Source of the DNA: Gordonia sp. X0973
GTDB lineage: Bacteria; Actinomycetota; Actinomycetes; Mycobacteriales; Mycobacteriaceae
Assembly (NCBI RefSeq): GCF_013348785.1
Contig: NZ_CP054691.1
Location: 372,001-436,000, forward strand
Direction of reading: 5' to 3'
Length of the DNA: 64,000 bases
In this document: positions 53,525 through 62,175 of the stretch, in pieces
Position numbering within the stretch: position 1 is the stretch's first letter
Layout: each line of letters begins with the position of its first letter
The notes under the pieces: model-generated
Databases searched by the model: none
What the model was told of the DNA's origin: nothing
The model's input: only the letters and a program-made list of their open reading frames with translations
Translations under genes and position numbers: made by a program

Positions 53525-54286
53525 ATGAGTACAGGTGTTGTGAGAGTGCCGTCGCGCGGCTGGCAGGGCGCCGTCCTGAAGCTGCTGGGCGCCGACGATT
53601 TCGTGCTGACCGTCACCGGCGTCGAGAGGATCACCGAGCACTACCTGCGCATCCACTTCCGCGACGGCGGGTTGCTTTCGACCCATCCGATTCACCCGAC
53701 GATGTGGGTGCGCATGTGGTTCGAGGACGACGGAAAGCTGCACCAGCGCGCCTACACCCTGGTCGACCCGAATCCGGTGGCGGGCACCTTCGCCGTCGAG
53801 TTCGCCGTCCACGACGGTGCCGCGGCCCGGTGGGCGCAGGCCGCCCACCTCGGCGACGAGATCACCGCGACCGTGATGGGCTCCAAATTCGACCTGCCGC
53901 AGCCGGCCGCGGACGGCTGGCTCATCGCCGGGGACGCGGCCTCGCTGCCCGCGGTCAACTCGTTGCTCGACGCGATCGCGGCCTCGGACGCGCCGGATGT
54001 CCCCGTGACGATCTGGATGGAGTACCAGCACGACGACGAGTTCACCCTCCCGCTGCGCTCGCGCGAGCACCACCGCGTCGAGTGGGTCCCGCGCGGCGCG
54101 GACGGCCGGGCCATCGTCGAGGCGATCGCCGCGGACGCATTCGACGCCACCGGCTACCACGGCTGGGTCGCCACCGAGATGAAGTCGACCCGCGCCATCA
54201 CCGCGCTGCTCCGCAAGGAGTGCGGCCTGGCCCGCGCCGCCGTGAAATCTCAGGCTTATTGGGTCGAGGGCCGCCCGTGGGGCTGA
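53525..54286 (+). CDS. Siderophore-interacting (ferric-siderophore reductase) protein
   Basis: A 253-residue FAD-binding protein of the SIP/ViuB family that releases iron from imported ferric siderophores by reduction. HQRAYTLVDPNP is the FAD-binding RxYT motif (near residue 80), AVHDGAAARWAQAA follows, then GDAASLPAVNSLLDAI and the WVATEMKSTRAI NAD(P)H-side motif. The ATG at 53525 has a leaderless-type hexamer inside the iron box; the longer frame overlaps the GNAT gene. Iron-repressed expression is strongly suggested. Confidence 0.92.
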   Translation: MSTGVVRVPSRGWQGAVLKLLGADDFVLTVTGVERITEHYLRIHFRDGGLLSTHPIHPTMWVRMWFEDDGKLHQRAYTLVDPNPVAGTFAVEFAVHDGAAARWAQAAHLGDEITATVMGSKFDLPQPAADGWLIAGDAASLPAVNSLLDAIAASDAPDVPVTIWMEYQHDDEFTLPLRSREHHRVEWVPRGADGRAIVEAIAADAFDATGYHGWVATEMKSTRAITALLRKECGLARAAVKSQAYWVEGRPWG

Positions 54287-54305
54287 GTCCGATCTGACTG
54301 CTTAG

Positions 54306-54311
54306 TAAGAT
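54306..54311 (+). promoter_or_regulatory. Putative -10 element (TAAGAT) of the hydrolase gene
   Basis: TAAGAT lies 7 nt before the ATG at 54319. Confidence 0.5.
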
Positions 54312-54318
54312 TGCGGGC

Positions 54319-55476
54319 ATGACTGGTCTTTTCGATCTGCCCGACTTGCCCGCGCCGGATCTGGCTGCGGCGCAGCGGGGTCTGCGCAACCTGTGGTCGC
54401 TGACGTTCGGCGGCGGGATCGACACGCCGCACCGGACCGACAGCGTGCTTCTCGCCGACGACGAGCACCGTGGCCTGCGGCGCTACGCCGACGACGAGCA
54501 GGTGAGCGCCGCGCGTGCGGCCGGGCGCGCACCCGTCTTACTCGTCCCGCCAATCGCGGCGCCGGCGAGCTGCTACGACCTGTCGCCTGAGCATTCCGTC
54601 GTCGCGCACCTGCGCGACTCCGGCCGGGTGCCCTACGTCCTGGACTTCGGCGAGATCGCCTACGCCGACCGCGGCCTGGGCTTCGCCGATTTCATCACCG
54701 ACATCATCCCGGAGGCCATCGGCCGGGTCCTCGACGACTACCGGTCCGGCGCCGACGCCGGAGACGTGCCGGCACAGGTGGACCTGTACGGCTGGAGCCT
54801 CGGCGGCACGCTGTCGCTGCTGACGACGGCCGCGCTCCCGCCCGCAGATCGCGGGTCGGTGCGCAGCATCGTGACCGTCGCGACGCCGCTGGACTACGAC
54901 GCGCTGCCCGGCTATCCGCTGGCCCGCACCCTGACCCGTCCGACCGGCGGCATGGCGCCGACCGCGGCGCTGCGACTGCTCGGCGGCATTCCCGCGCCGC
55001 TGGTCAAGGTGGCCTACCGGGCGACCTCGTGGGACCGCGAACTCAAGAAGCCGTGGTTCATCGCCACCAACCTCACCGAGACCGAGAAGCTGCGGCGCAT
55101 GGAGGCGATCGACCGCTTCCAAGACGACTTCCCCGGCTACCCGGGGCGACTGGCCGAACAGATGTGGCAGAGCTTCATCTATCGCGGCGAGTTGCGGACC
55201 GGCCATCTCGACTTCGACGGTCTCAAGGTCGATCTCGGCACGATCGAGGTGCCGGTGCAGTTGTTCGGCAGCCACCGCGACGCGCTCTGCACGTGGGCGG
55301 CGGCGCGGCACGGCGTCGAATTGCTCAGCGGCGCACCGCTCGTCGAGTTCTCGACCGTGGAGTCGAGCCACCTCGGCCTCCTCGCCGGGCCCGATGCGGC
55401 GGCCCACACGTGGCCGGCGATCGACTACTTCCTCCGCGGAATCGATGCGTTGAGCACGGGCGACGCGCAGCCCTGA
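54319..55476 (+). CDS. Alpha/beta hydrolase related to PHA synthases
   Basis: A 385-residue hydrolase-fold protein. The nucleophile elbow is GWSLGGTLS (near residue 160) and the strand before it APVLLVPPIAAP. The catalytic aspartate may be in LFGSHRDALCTW (near 320) and the histidine in STVESSHLGLLAG (near 355). This layout resembles class III poly-hydroxyalkanoate synthases (PhaC-like), but the nucleophile is serine rather than cysteine, so it is more likely a lipase or acyl hydrolase. The next gene, an ABC1 kinase, starts 41 bp later with its own -10-like hexamer. Confidence 0.78.
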   Translation: MTGLFDLPDLPAPDLAAAQRGLRNLWSLTFGGGIDTPHRTDSVLLADDEHRGLRRYADDEQVSAARAAGRAPVLLVPPIAAPASCYDLSPEHSVVAHLRDSGRVPYVLDFGEIAYADRGLGFADFITDIIPEAIGRVLDDYRSGADAGDVPAQVDLYGWSLGGTLSLLTTAALPPADRGSVRSIVTVATPLDYDALPGYPLARTLTRPTGGMAPTAALRLLGGIPAPLVKVAYRATSWDRELKKPWFIATNLTETEKLRRMEAIDRFQDDFPGYPGRLAEQMWQSFIYRGELRTGHLDFDGLKVDLGTIEVPVQLFGSHRDALCTWAAARHGVELLSGAPLVEFSTVESSHLGLLAGPDAAAHTWPAIDYFLRGIDALSTGDAQP

Positions 55477-55505
55477 TTCGTCGCGCCGGTATCCGTCGCG
55501 CTGGT

Positions 55506-55511
55506 TAGGCT
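55506..55511 (+). promoter_or_regulatory. Putative -10 element (TAGGCT) of the ABC1-kinase gene
   Basis: TAGGCT lies 6 nt before the ATG at 55518. Confidence 0.5.
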
Positions 55512-55517
55512 GGCGAG

Positions 55518-56912
55518 ATGAGTGATACCCCGGACGGCGACGGCAAGCGGCTCGCGCGCAGTCGGGTGCGGCGGGGCGGGAAGGTCGGAGGAGTCGTCGC
55601 CCGGCACGCCGGGCGCGGAGCGCTGAACGCGGCGATGGCGCCGCTGCGCGGACCGGAGCGGGATGCCGCCGCCCGGGACAAGTCGTTGCTCAAGCTCGCC
55701 GACGACATCGTTATGACGGCCGGCGGCATGCGCGGCGCCGCCCAGAAGCTCGGTCAGGTGATCGGGGTCGTCGGACTCGGGATCTCCGACCGCGAGACGC
55801 GCGCCGAGTTCGCCCGACGGCTCGCGCCGCTCTACAACGCGGTGCCGCGATGGGACGACGCGGCCATGACCGAGGTGCTCCGGCGCTCGCTCGGTGCGCG
55901 CTACCCCGAGATCGGCGAGCTGTCGGAGCCGATGGCGGCGGCCTCGATCGGCCAGGTCTACCGGGCGCGGTTGCGCGACGGGCGCGACGTCGCCGTCAAG
56001 GTGAAGTATCCCAACATCGACCAGATGGTCCGCGCCGATCTCAAGAACCTGCGGATGCTGTCCCGTTCGCTCGCCAAATACCTCCCGGCGGCCAACGGGG
56101 CGGCCATCGTCGAGGAGGTCATCCGGCAGATCACCCGTGAACTCGACTTCCTCGGCGAGATGGCCGATCAGCAGGCCTTCGCGCAGCGCTATGCCGGGCA
56201 TCCCGCCTTCGTCGTGCCCGGGGTCGTGCCCGAACTGTGTACCGACGAGGTGCTGGTCTCACAGTGGCTCGACGCGATGCCCTTCGACGAGGCCTGCCTG
56301 CTGCCGCAGGAGCAGCGGGACCGGATCGGCGAGACGATCTACCGGTTCTACTGCGGGGAGATGTACCGGATCGGCAAATTCGTCGCCGATCCGCACCCGG
56401 GCAACGTGCTCGTGCTGCCCGACGGCCGGGTCGGGTTCGTCGACTACGGCCTCTGCATCGAACTGTCGAAGGCCGAACTCGTCGTCGAACGCCTGGTGTT
56501 CAGTTCGTTGCTGCGCGGCGAGGTCGACGCCGCCTTCCGGTTGGCGGCTGAGGCGGGGTTCGTCGTCGACGAGGAGCGGGCCAGCGCGGCGGGCTTCGCC
56601 GACTACATCGGGGATGTCGTCGGGTGGCATCTGCGCGACGACTCGCGTCGCATCACGTCGTCGGTGGCCGCGCGATCGGCCGCCGCCGCCCTCATGTTGC
56701 AGGGGGAGCACGCCGCGACGATGGCCGGTCAGGCGTTGATGGAGGCCCATGCCTTCGGCAGGCGCAACGAGCTGGCGACCTGCGCGTTGCTCGGCCGACT
56801 CGAGGCGAGCGCGCCGTGGTCGGCGATCGCCCGCGAGGTGCTCTCGATGAGCGGACCGGCGACGGAGATGGGGGAGCAGATCGCGCAATGGCACCAAGGT
56901 CGGGACGAATAA
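55518..56912 (+). CDS. ABC1/UbiB-family atypical kinase
   Basis: A 464-residue protein of the ABC1/AarF/UbiB family of atypical ATPases. KLGQVIGV is the KxGQ motif (near residue 80), MAAASIGQVYRARLRDGRDVAVKVKYP holds the alanine-rich loop and ATP lysine (read as AAASIGQVYRA and DVAVKVKYP). EEVIRQITRELDF, VADPHPGNVLVLPDGRVGFV and FVDYGL hold the catalytic and metal-binding residues. Members assist lipid or quinone metabolism. Mycolic-acid bacteria use menaquinone, so a ubiquinone role is unlikely. No C-terminal membrane helix is evident. Confidence 0.88.
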   Translation: MSDTPDGDGKRLARSRVRRGGKVGGVVARHAGRGALNAAMAPLRGPERDAAARDKSLLKLADDIVMTAGGMRGAAQKLGQVIGVVGLGISDRETRAEFARRLAPLYNAVPRWDDAAMTEVLRRSLGARYPEIGELSEPMAAASIGQVYRARLRDGRDVAVKVKYPNIDQMVRADLKNLRMLSRSLAKYLPAANGAAIVEEVIRQITRELDFLGEMADQQAFAQRYAGHPAFVVPGVVPELCTDEVLVSQWLDAMPFDEACLLPQEQRDRIGETIYRFYCGEMYRIGKFVADPHPGNVLVLPDGRVGFVDYGLCIELSKAELVVERLVFSSLLRGEVDAAFRLAAEAGFVVDEERASAAGFADYIGDVVGWHLRDDSRRITSSVAARSAAAALMLQGEHAATMAGQALMEAHAFGRRNELATCALLGRLEASAPWSAIAREVLSMSGPATEMGEQIAQWHQGRDE

Positions 56913-56991
56913 TCGCGTAACTCGGAGTATCCCTCGACATTTTAGGACTGGTGTGTCAGTCTGTTTTTCTGAATCGCGATAGGAGACTCCG

Positions 56992-57978
56992 ATGACTCGT
57001 GCGCACGGCGCGGAGACAGTGGTCCACCGGCAGGGGGAGTCGGGCGCCACCCGGCTCGTGTCGCTGGTCTTGAGGTTGTTCGTCAAACCGGTGATCTGGC
57101 TCTGGGCCTCGATGCCGTTCCTGCCGTGGCCGTACGGACTCTTCGACCGCGTGACGATGGTCCTGCCCGCGCTTCGGGGCACCATCCGCACCCCCGTCGA
57201 ACTTCCCCGCTGCCGAGCCGAACTGCTCGCGCCGGCGCAGGTCTCGGCCGCCGACGCCGCGATCCTGTACCTGCACGGCGGCGCCTTCCTCGTCGGGGGG
57301 ATCAACAGCCACCGTCGCCTGGTGTCGCGCATCGTCTCCGCGACCGGGGTGCCCGCGCTCGTCGTCGACTACCGGCTGTTGCCCGGTCACTCGGTAACCG
57401 ACGGGGTGGCCGATTGCCTCGACGGCCTGGACTGCCTGATCGCCGCCGGCTACCCGCCGGAGCGTATCGCGATCGTCGGGGACTCGGCCGGCGGATTCCT
57501 CGCCGCCCATGTCGCACTGCTGGCCGCGCGCCGGGGTGATCGCGTCGGCGCGGTGACGATGATCTCGCCGCTCGTCGATTTCGACCCGGAGGCCAAGGCT
57601 TCGGCACCTCAGGGAGACCCGGTGTTCCCGCGCAACGCCTTCGCGGCCTTCGCGCGGATGATCGACCGCGGCGAGCAGAGCCCCGAGTCGATGGCCGAAC
57701 TGCGCACGATCGTCGCCGACCCCGCCGGCGAACTCGCTACCCTGCCGCCGACGCTGGTGCAGGTCGGCGGCCGGGAACGGTTGCTGCCCGACGCCGAGCA
57801 GTTCGTCGCCGCGATGCTCGACGCTGGCGGGGACGTGCGGTTGGAGGTCTACGACGGGCAGTTCCACGTCTTCCAGGCCGGCGCCGACCTCATCGCCGAA
57901 GGTCGCCTGGCCATCGCGTCCATCGCCGACCACCTCACCGCCGTGCTCGGGACGGCCGGCCGGAACGAGGCAGCCTGA
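56992..57978 (+). CDS. Alpha/beta-hydrolase esterase of the monooxygenase operon
   Basis: A 328-residue esterase of the hormone-sensitive-lipase group. YLHGGAFLVGG is the oxyanion-hole motif (near residue 90), VGDSAGGFLAAH the nucleophile elbow (serine near 163), and the histidine is probably in GQFHVFQAG (near 290). It heads a four-gene operon with two flavin monooxygenases and an SDR; a Baeyer-Villiger product ester would be its natural substrate. It is a paralogue of the esterase at 27945. The ATG has AGGAG about 8 nt upstream. Confidence 0.87.
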   Translation: MTRAHGAETVVHRQGESGATRLVSLVLRLFVKPVIWLWASMPFLPWPYGLFDRVTMVLPALRGTIRTPVELPRCRAELLAPAQVSAADAAILYLHGGAFLVGGINSHRRLVSRIVSATGVPALVVDYRLLPGHSVTDGVADCLDGLDCLIAAGYPPERIAIVGDSAGGFLAAHVALLAARRGDRVGAVTMISPLVDFDPEAKASAPQGDPVFPRNAFAAFARMIDRGEQSPESMAELRTIVADPAGELATLPPTLVQVGGRERLLPDAEQFVAAMLDAGGDVRLEVYDGQFHVFQAGADLIAEGRLAIASIADHLTAVLGTAGRNEAA

Positions 57979-57979
57979 T

Positions 57980-59560
57980 ATGACCGCGACCCTCGAACCC
58001 GACTATCTCGTCGCCGTCATCGGCGCCGGACCGGGCGGCATCTGTGCATCAGTCCTATTGCAGGACAAGGGGATCGACGATTTCGTCATCCTCGACCAGG
58101 CGAGCGACTTCGGCGGCAGCTGGCGCGACAACCACTATCCCGGTCTCGGTGTCGACGTCCCCGGCTTCACCTATCAGTACTCCTTCGCCCGCAATCCGGG
58201 CTGGACGCGGATGTTCCCCAAGGGCGCGGACGTCTGGGAATACCACCGCGAGGTCGCCCGCCGCTACGGACTCTACGACCACGCGCAGTGGGGCACCCGG
58301 ATCGTCGCGGAGAAGTGGGACGACGAGTCGGGCCTCTGGCGCCTGACCACCGGGGACGGCCGCGAGATCACCGCGCGCTTCGTCATCTCGGCGGTCGGTG
58401 CCTACATCACCGCCAAGGACGACCCCGGAATTCCCGGCTACCAGGACTTCACCGGCACGATCCTGCGGCCCAACGACTGGGACCACGACTACGACCTGAC
58501 CGGCAAACGCGTCGCGGTCATCGGAACCGGTGCCAGTTCGGTGCAGATCACGCCGTCGATCGCACCGGAGGTCGGCGCGCTCGAGGTCTTCCAGCGCACA
58601 CCGGTGTGGGCGCTGCCCAAACCGGACTTCGCCCTGTCGCCGACGGTGAGCCGGCTGATGGCCGGCCGGATCGTCGGACCGCCGCTGTCGGGGATCGCGA
58701 ACCTGGTCATCGAGGCCGCGCTGCGGTTGGTCTATCAGACCCCGCGACCGCTGTTCCGTTGGGCCGCGCCGAGATTCGACGCGATCAGCCGCGCGCTGTA
58801 CCGGCGGTACCTGCGCGCTGTCGTCCGCGACGAGGATGCGCGCGAGAAGCTGATGCCCGGCTACGGAGCACTCGGGAAGCGCCCGACGCTGTCCAACTCC
58901 TTCCTGCAGGCCTTCAACCGGGACAACGTCTCGCTCGTCACGACGCCGATCGACCGGATCGTCGACGACGGGATCGTCACCGCCGACGGCGAGCACCATC
59001 GATTCGACGCGATCGTGCTGGCGACCGGCTACCACCTGTTCTCCGATCCGGAGAGCTATGTCGAGGGCGCGGTCGTCGGTCGGGACGGCTTCGACCTTGG
59101 CACCTTCTACAACACCGAGAAGCTGCAGGCCTACCAGTCGGTCGCGGTGCCCAAGCTGCCCAACCGGTGGATGCTCGTCGGGCCCTACTCGTGGATCGGG
59201 ACCGGCTGGCACGAACTCGTCGAGATCTCGTCGTCGCATTCGGTCAACGTGATCGCCGCTGCGCTCGACCGCGGGGAGACCGTCGCCGAGGTCAGCCAGC
59301 AGGCCCACGACGACTATCACGCGATGATCCGCCGCAACGACGAGAACATCGACTACTACTTCAACACCGTCAACGCCGGCCTGCGCACCTACTACGTGAA
59401 CTCCGCCGGCGACATGCCCTACATCCGTCCCACCAGCCTCTTCGGCGCGCGGCGGCAGAGCCGCAACGTCGATCTGGACGCCTATCGATTCCGTGCCGCG
59501 CCGCATCCCGTGCCGGCCCCAGCCACCAGGCCGCGGTCCGCCGCCGCGACCGGAAAGTAG
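57980..59560 (+). CDS. Flavin-containing (Baeyer-Villiger-type) monooxygenase, first copy
   Basis: A 526-residue class B flavoprotein monooxygenase. The FAD motif is AVIGAGPGGICASVLLQ (near residues 12-28), the NADPH motif VAVIGTGASSVQ (near 178). The linking fingerprint reads FTGTILRPNDW where Baeyer-Villiger enzymes normally have FxGxxxHxxxW, so the histidine is replaced by arginine. DVPGFTYQYSF and WDHDYDL are typical of this actinobacterial subgroup, which includes MymA/EthA-like enzymes. It starts 1 bp after the esterase and is followed by the SDR after 4 bp. Substrate unknown; a ketone or long-chain compound is likely. Confidence 0.88.
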   Translation: MTATLEPDYLVAVIGAGPGGICASVLLQDKGIDDFVILDQASDFGGSWRDNHYPGLGVDVPGFTYQYSFARNPGWTRMFPKGADVWEYHREVARRYGLYDHAQWGTRIVAEKWDDESGLWRLTTGDGREITARFVISAVGAYITAKDDPGIPGYQDFTGTILRPNDWDHDYDLTGKRVAVIGTGASSVQITPSIAPEVGALEVFQRTPVWALPKPDFALSPTVSRLMAGRIVGPPLSGIANLVIEAALRLVYQTPRPLFRWAAPRFDAISRALYRRYLRAVVRDEDAREKLMPGYGALGKRPTLSNSFLQAFNRDNVSLVTTPIDRIVDDGIVTADGEHHRFDAIVLATGYHLFSDPESYVEGAVVGRDGFDLGTFYNTEKLQAYQSVAVPKLPNRWMLVGPYSWIGTGWHELVEISSSHSVNVIAAALDRGETVAEVSQQAHDDYHAMIRRNDENIDYYFNTVNAGLRTYYVNSAGDMPYIRPTSLFGARRQSRNVDLDAYRFRAAPHPVPAPATRPRSAAATGK

Positions 59561-59564
59561 CACC

Positions 59565-60443
59565 GTGAAATTCACCGAGATTCCCGTGGCGCAGTCGGTT
59601 TCGCTCGTCACCGGCGGCGCCCGCGGCATCGGCTACGCCATCGCCGAGATGCTGATCGCGGCCGGCTCGCGGGTGGTCGTCGCCGACCTGTCCGAGGTCG
59701 ACGCCAAGACCGCCGCCGAGCGGCTCGGGACCAACGCCACCGGAATCGAGCTCGACGTCCGGGACGCACAACGGTACGAATCGGCGGTCGACCTGATCGA
59801 GGCCACGATCGGCCCGATCGACATCGTCGTCAACAACGCCGGGATCATGCCGGTCGGACCGGTCCTCGACGAGGAGCTCGGCGTCGCGAAGGCGACGATG
59901 GACGTGAACTTCTGGGCCCACTACCACTCGCTCCAGATCCTGGCGCCGCGGATGATCGGGCGCGGTCGCGGTCACTTCATCAACGTCACCTCCGCCGCGG
60001 GGGCCATCCACTCGCCGGGCCTGGCCACCTATGTCGCCGCCAAGCACGCGGCCACCGGATTCGCGCGCAGTGCCCGCGAGGAACTGCTGGGGACCGGGGT
60101 CACCATCTCGGTGGTCATGCCGTCGGCGGTCCAAACCGACCTCGTCACCGGCATCCCGTTCAAGTGGTGGGAACGGCGCGGGATCCTCTCGCCGGAGTCG
60201 GTGGCCAGGCGTGCCGTGGGGACGCTGCATAGACGGCCAGCGGTCGTCGGGGCGCCACGGGGAACGCTACCGGTGCTGCGCTCCTATCACGTCGTGCCGG
60301 AACGGCTCTGGCTGCTGGGCCGGCGCATCGTCGGCGCGGATCGAACCCTGGAGCCCTACGACAAGGTTGCCCGCGCGGAATACGACGCGCGGATCACCGT
60401 GCAGGCGCAGGACGCCGACACCCTGGGCGGGGGCGACCGATGA
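59565..60443 (+). CDS. Short-chain dehydrogenase/reductase
   Basis: A 292-residue classical SDR. VSLVTGGARGIGYAIAEML is the cofactor glycine motif (near residues 12-30), NNAGIMPVGP the structural motif, and the catalytic serine, tyrosine and lysine are in INVTSAAG … YVAAKHAA (YxxxK near 155). The GTG at 59565 has GAAAG about 8 nt upstream. In an operon with two Baeyer-Villiger-type enzymes and an esterase, it would supply the ketone by oxidising a secondary alcohol, or process the alcohol released by the esterase. It shares ATGA with the second monooxygenase. Confidence 0.88.
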   Translation: MKFTEIPVAQSVSLVTGGARGIGYAIAEMLIAAGSRVVVADLSEVDAKTAAERLGTNATGIELDVRDAQRYESAVDLIEATIGPIDIVVNNAGIMPVGPVLDEELGVAKATMDVNFWAHYHSLQILAPRMIGRGRGHFINVTSAAGAIHSPGLATYVAAKHAATGFARSAREELLGTGVTISVVMPSAVQTDLVTGIPFKWWERRGILSPESVARRAVGTLHRRPAVVGAPRGTLPVLRSYHVVPERLWLLGRRIVGADRTLEPYDKVARAEYDARITVQAQDADTLGGGDR

Positions 60444-62053
60444 TGGCCCGCGAACCGAAGCTGAAGAAGCTGCCCGGAGGCGCACCGGCCACCGGTGACC
60501 ACGACCACCTCGCCGTCATCATCGGGGCCGGGTTCGGCGGACTCGGGATGGGTATCGCCCTGAAACAGGCCGGTCTGGACGACTTCGTCATCTTCGAACG
60601 CTCCGACGGCGTGGGTGGCACCTGGTACTCCAACACCTATCCCGACGTCGCCGTCGACGTCCCGGGCATCGTCTACCAGTTCTCCTTCGCGAAGAACCCC
60701 GACTGGTCGCGGACCTTCCCCAAGGGAGCCGAGGTCCGCGCCTACATCGAGAGCCTCGTCGCCGACTACGACCTGGACCGCCACCTGCGCCTGCGCCATG
60801 ACGTGGTGCTGCGCGAATGGGACGAGCGGGCGCAGCACTGGCGGATCGGCCTGGCCGACGGCCGCACCGTGACGGCGAAGTACGTGATCTCCGCGGTCGG
60901 GGCCTTCGTCGAGCCGCGCGTCCCCGACATTCCCGGACTGGCCGACTTCGGCGGCAAGGTGATCCAGACCCAGGCGTGGGATCACGACTACGACCTCGCC
61001 GGCAAACGCGTCGCGGTGATCGGGACCGGTGCCACCTCGGTGCAGCTGGTACCCGAACTCGCCGACCGGGCCGGCCACCTCGACGTCTATCAGCGCCGGG
61101 CGATCTGGGTCTTCGCCAAGCCGGACTTCGCCATCCCGGCGCCGGTGCGCACCGCCTTCCGCTACGCGCCGGTGCTGCAATCGGCGATCCGCGGCGTCGT
61201 CGCGGCGGCCGTGGAGGTCGGCCTGGTCGGGATCACCGTCTACGGCAAACAGATCGCACCGCTGACCCTGATTCCCAACTGGGCCTGCCGCGCATTCCTG
61301 TTCACCCAGGTCCGCGATCGGGAGCTGCGGCGCAAGCTCACCCCCACCTACGGGTTCGGGTGCAAGCGGCCGAGCGTCTCCAACCGCTACTACAAGGCCT
61401 ACACCAAGGACAGCGTCGACCTGGTCACCGAGCCGATCGACCGGGCCACGGCCACCGGGATCCGCACCGCCGACGGCACCGAGCGGCCGATCGACGTGCT
61501 GGTCCTGGCTACCGGCTTCGAGATGAGTCAGAGTCCCGAGCCGTATCGCCGCCGCCCGGTTCGGGGTCGCGACGGTTTCGACCTCGCCGAGTTCTACGAC
61601 CAGCACCGCGCCAAGGCCTACGAGGGCGTGTGCATGCCGGATCTGCCGAACCACTTCCTCGTCTTCGGCCCTTTCGCCTGGAGCGGCAGTAGTTGGCATG
61701 TGATGGTGGAGAACGCGATGCGGATCACCACCCGGGTGATCACCGCGGCCGAGAAGCAGGGCGCGACCTCGGTGTCGGTGAGCCCGGCGGCCAACGACCG
61801 CTTCTTCGACTTCATCTCGGCCAAGGGCAGCCAGACCCTGATGCACGGCAAGGCCTGCGTCGACGCCAATTCCTACTACATCGACAAGCACGGCGACTTC
61901 GGCTTCCTCCGGCCGACGACCGCCTACCAATCGACGAAGGCGAGCAAGCAACTCCCGCTTGACGACTTCGACTTCCGGTTCGGTGCCGGCTCGGCCCGTC
62001 TCGGCGACGCTGACCCCGGGATGGTGCGCCCCGGACGTGCGGGTAGCAGTTAG
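60440..62053 (+). CDS. Flavin-containing (Baeyer-Villiger-type) monooxygenase, second copy
   Basis: A 537-residue paralogue of the monooxygenase two genes before it. FAD motif AVIIGAGFGGLGMGIALKQA, the VDVPGIVYQFSFAKNPDWSR region and NADPH motif VAVIGTGATSVQLV are present. Its fingerprint reads FGGKVIQTQAW, with glutamine at the position of the usual histidine. The last 30 residues are proline/glycine-rich. It is the last gene of the operon. Having two copies, each lacking the fingerprint histidine, suggests specialised rather than duplicated activity, but substrate cannot be inferred. Confidence 0.87.
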   Translation: MMAREPKLKKLPGGAPATGDHDHLAVIIGAGFGGLGMGIALKQAGLDDFVIFERSDGVGGTWYSNTYPDVAVDVPGIVYQFSFAKNPDWSRTFPKGAEVRAYIESLVADYDLDRHLRLRHDVVLREWDERAQHWRIGLADGRTVTAKYVISAVGAFVEPRVPDIPGLADFGGKVIQTQAWDHDYDLAGKRVAVIGTGATSVQLVPELADRAGHLDVYQRRAIWVFAKPDFAIPAPVRTAFRYAPVLQSAIRGVVAAAVEVGLVGITVYGKQIAPLTLIPNWACRAFLFTQVRDRELRRKLTPTYGFGCKRPSVSNRYYKAYTKDSVDLVTEPIDRATATGIRTADGTERPIDVLVLATGFEMSQSPEPYRRRPVRGRDGFDLAEFYDQHRAKAYEGVCMPDLPNHFLVFGPFAWSGSSWHVMVENAMRITTRVITAAEKQGATSVSVSPAANDRFFDFISAKGSQTLMHGKACVDANSYYIDKHGDFGFLRPTTAYQSTKASKQLPLDDFDFRFGAGSARLGDADPGMVRPGRAGSS

Positions 62054-62175
62054 TACGGCTAGCAGTTACTATCTGCAATCAAAGCACGATGAACTGACAC
62101 ATCACTTCTGGAATTGATGTGCAGACGCCCGATGCGTCGGATTCAGTCGCGAGGCGAAACGGGAGGGGAGACAGT

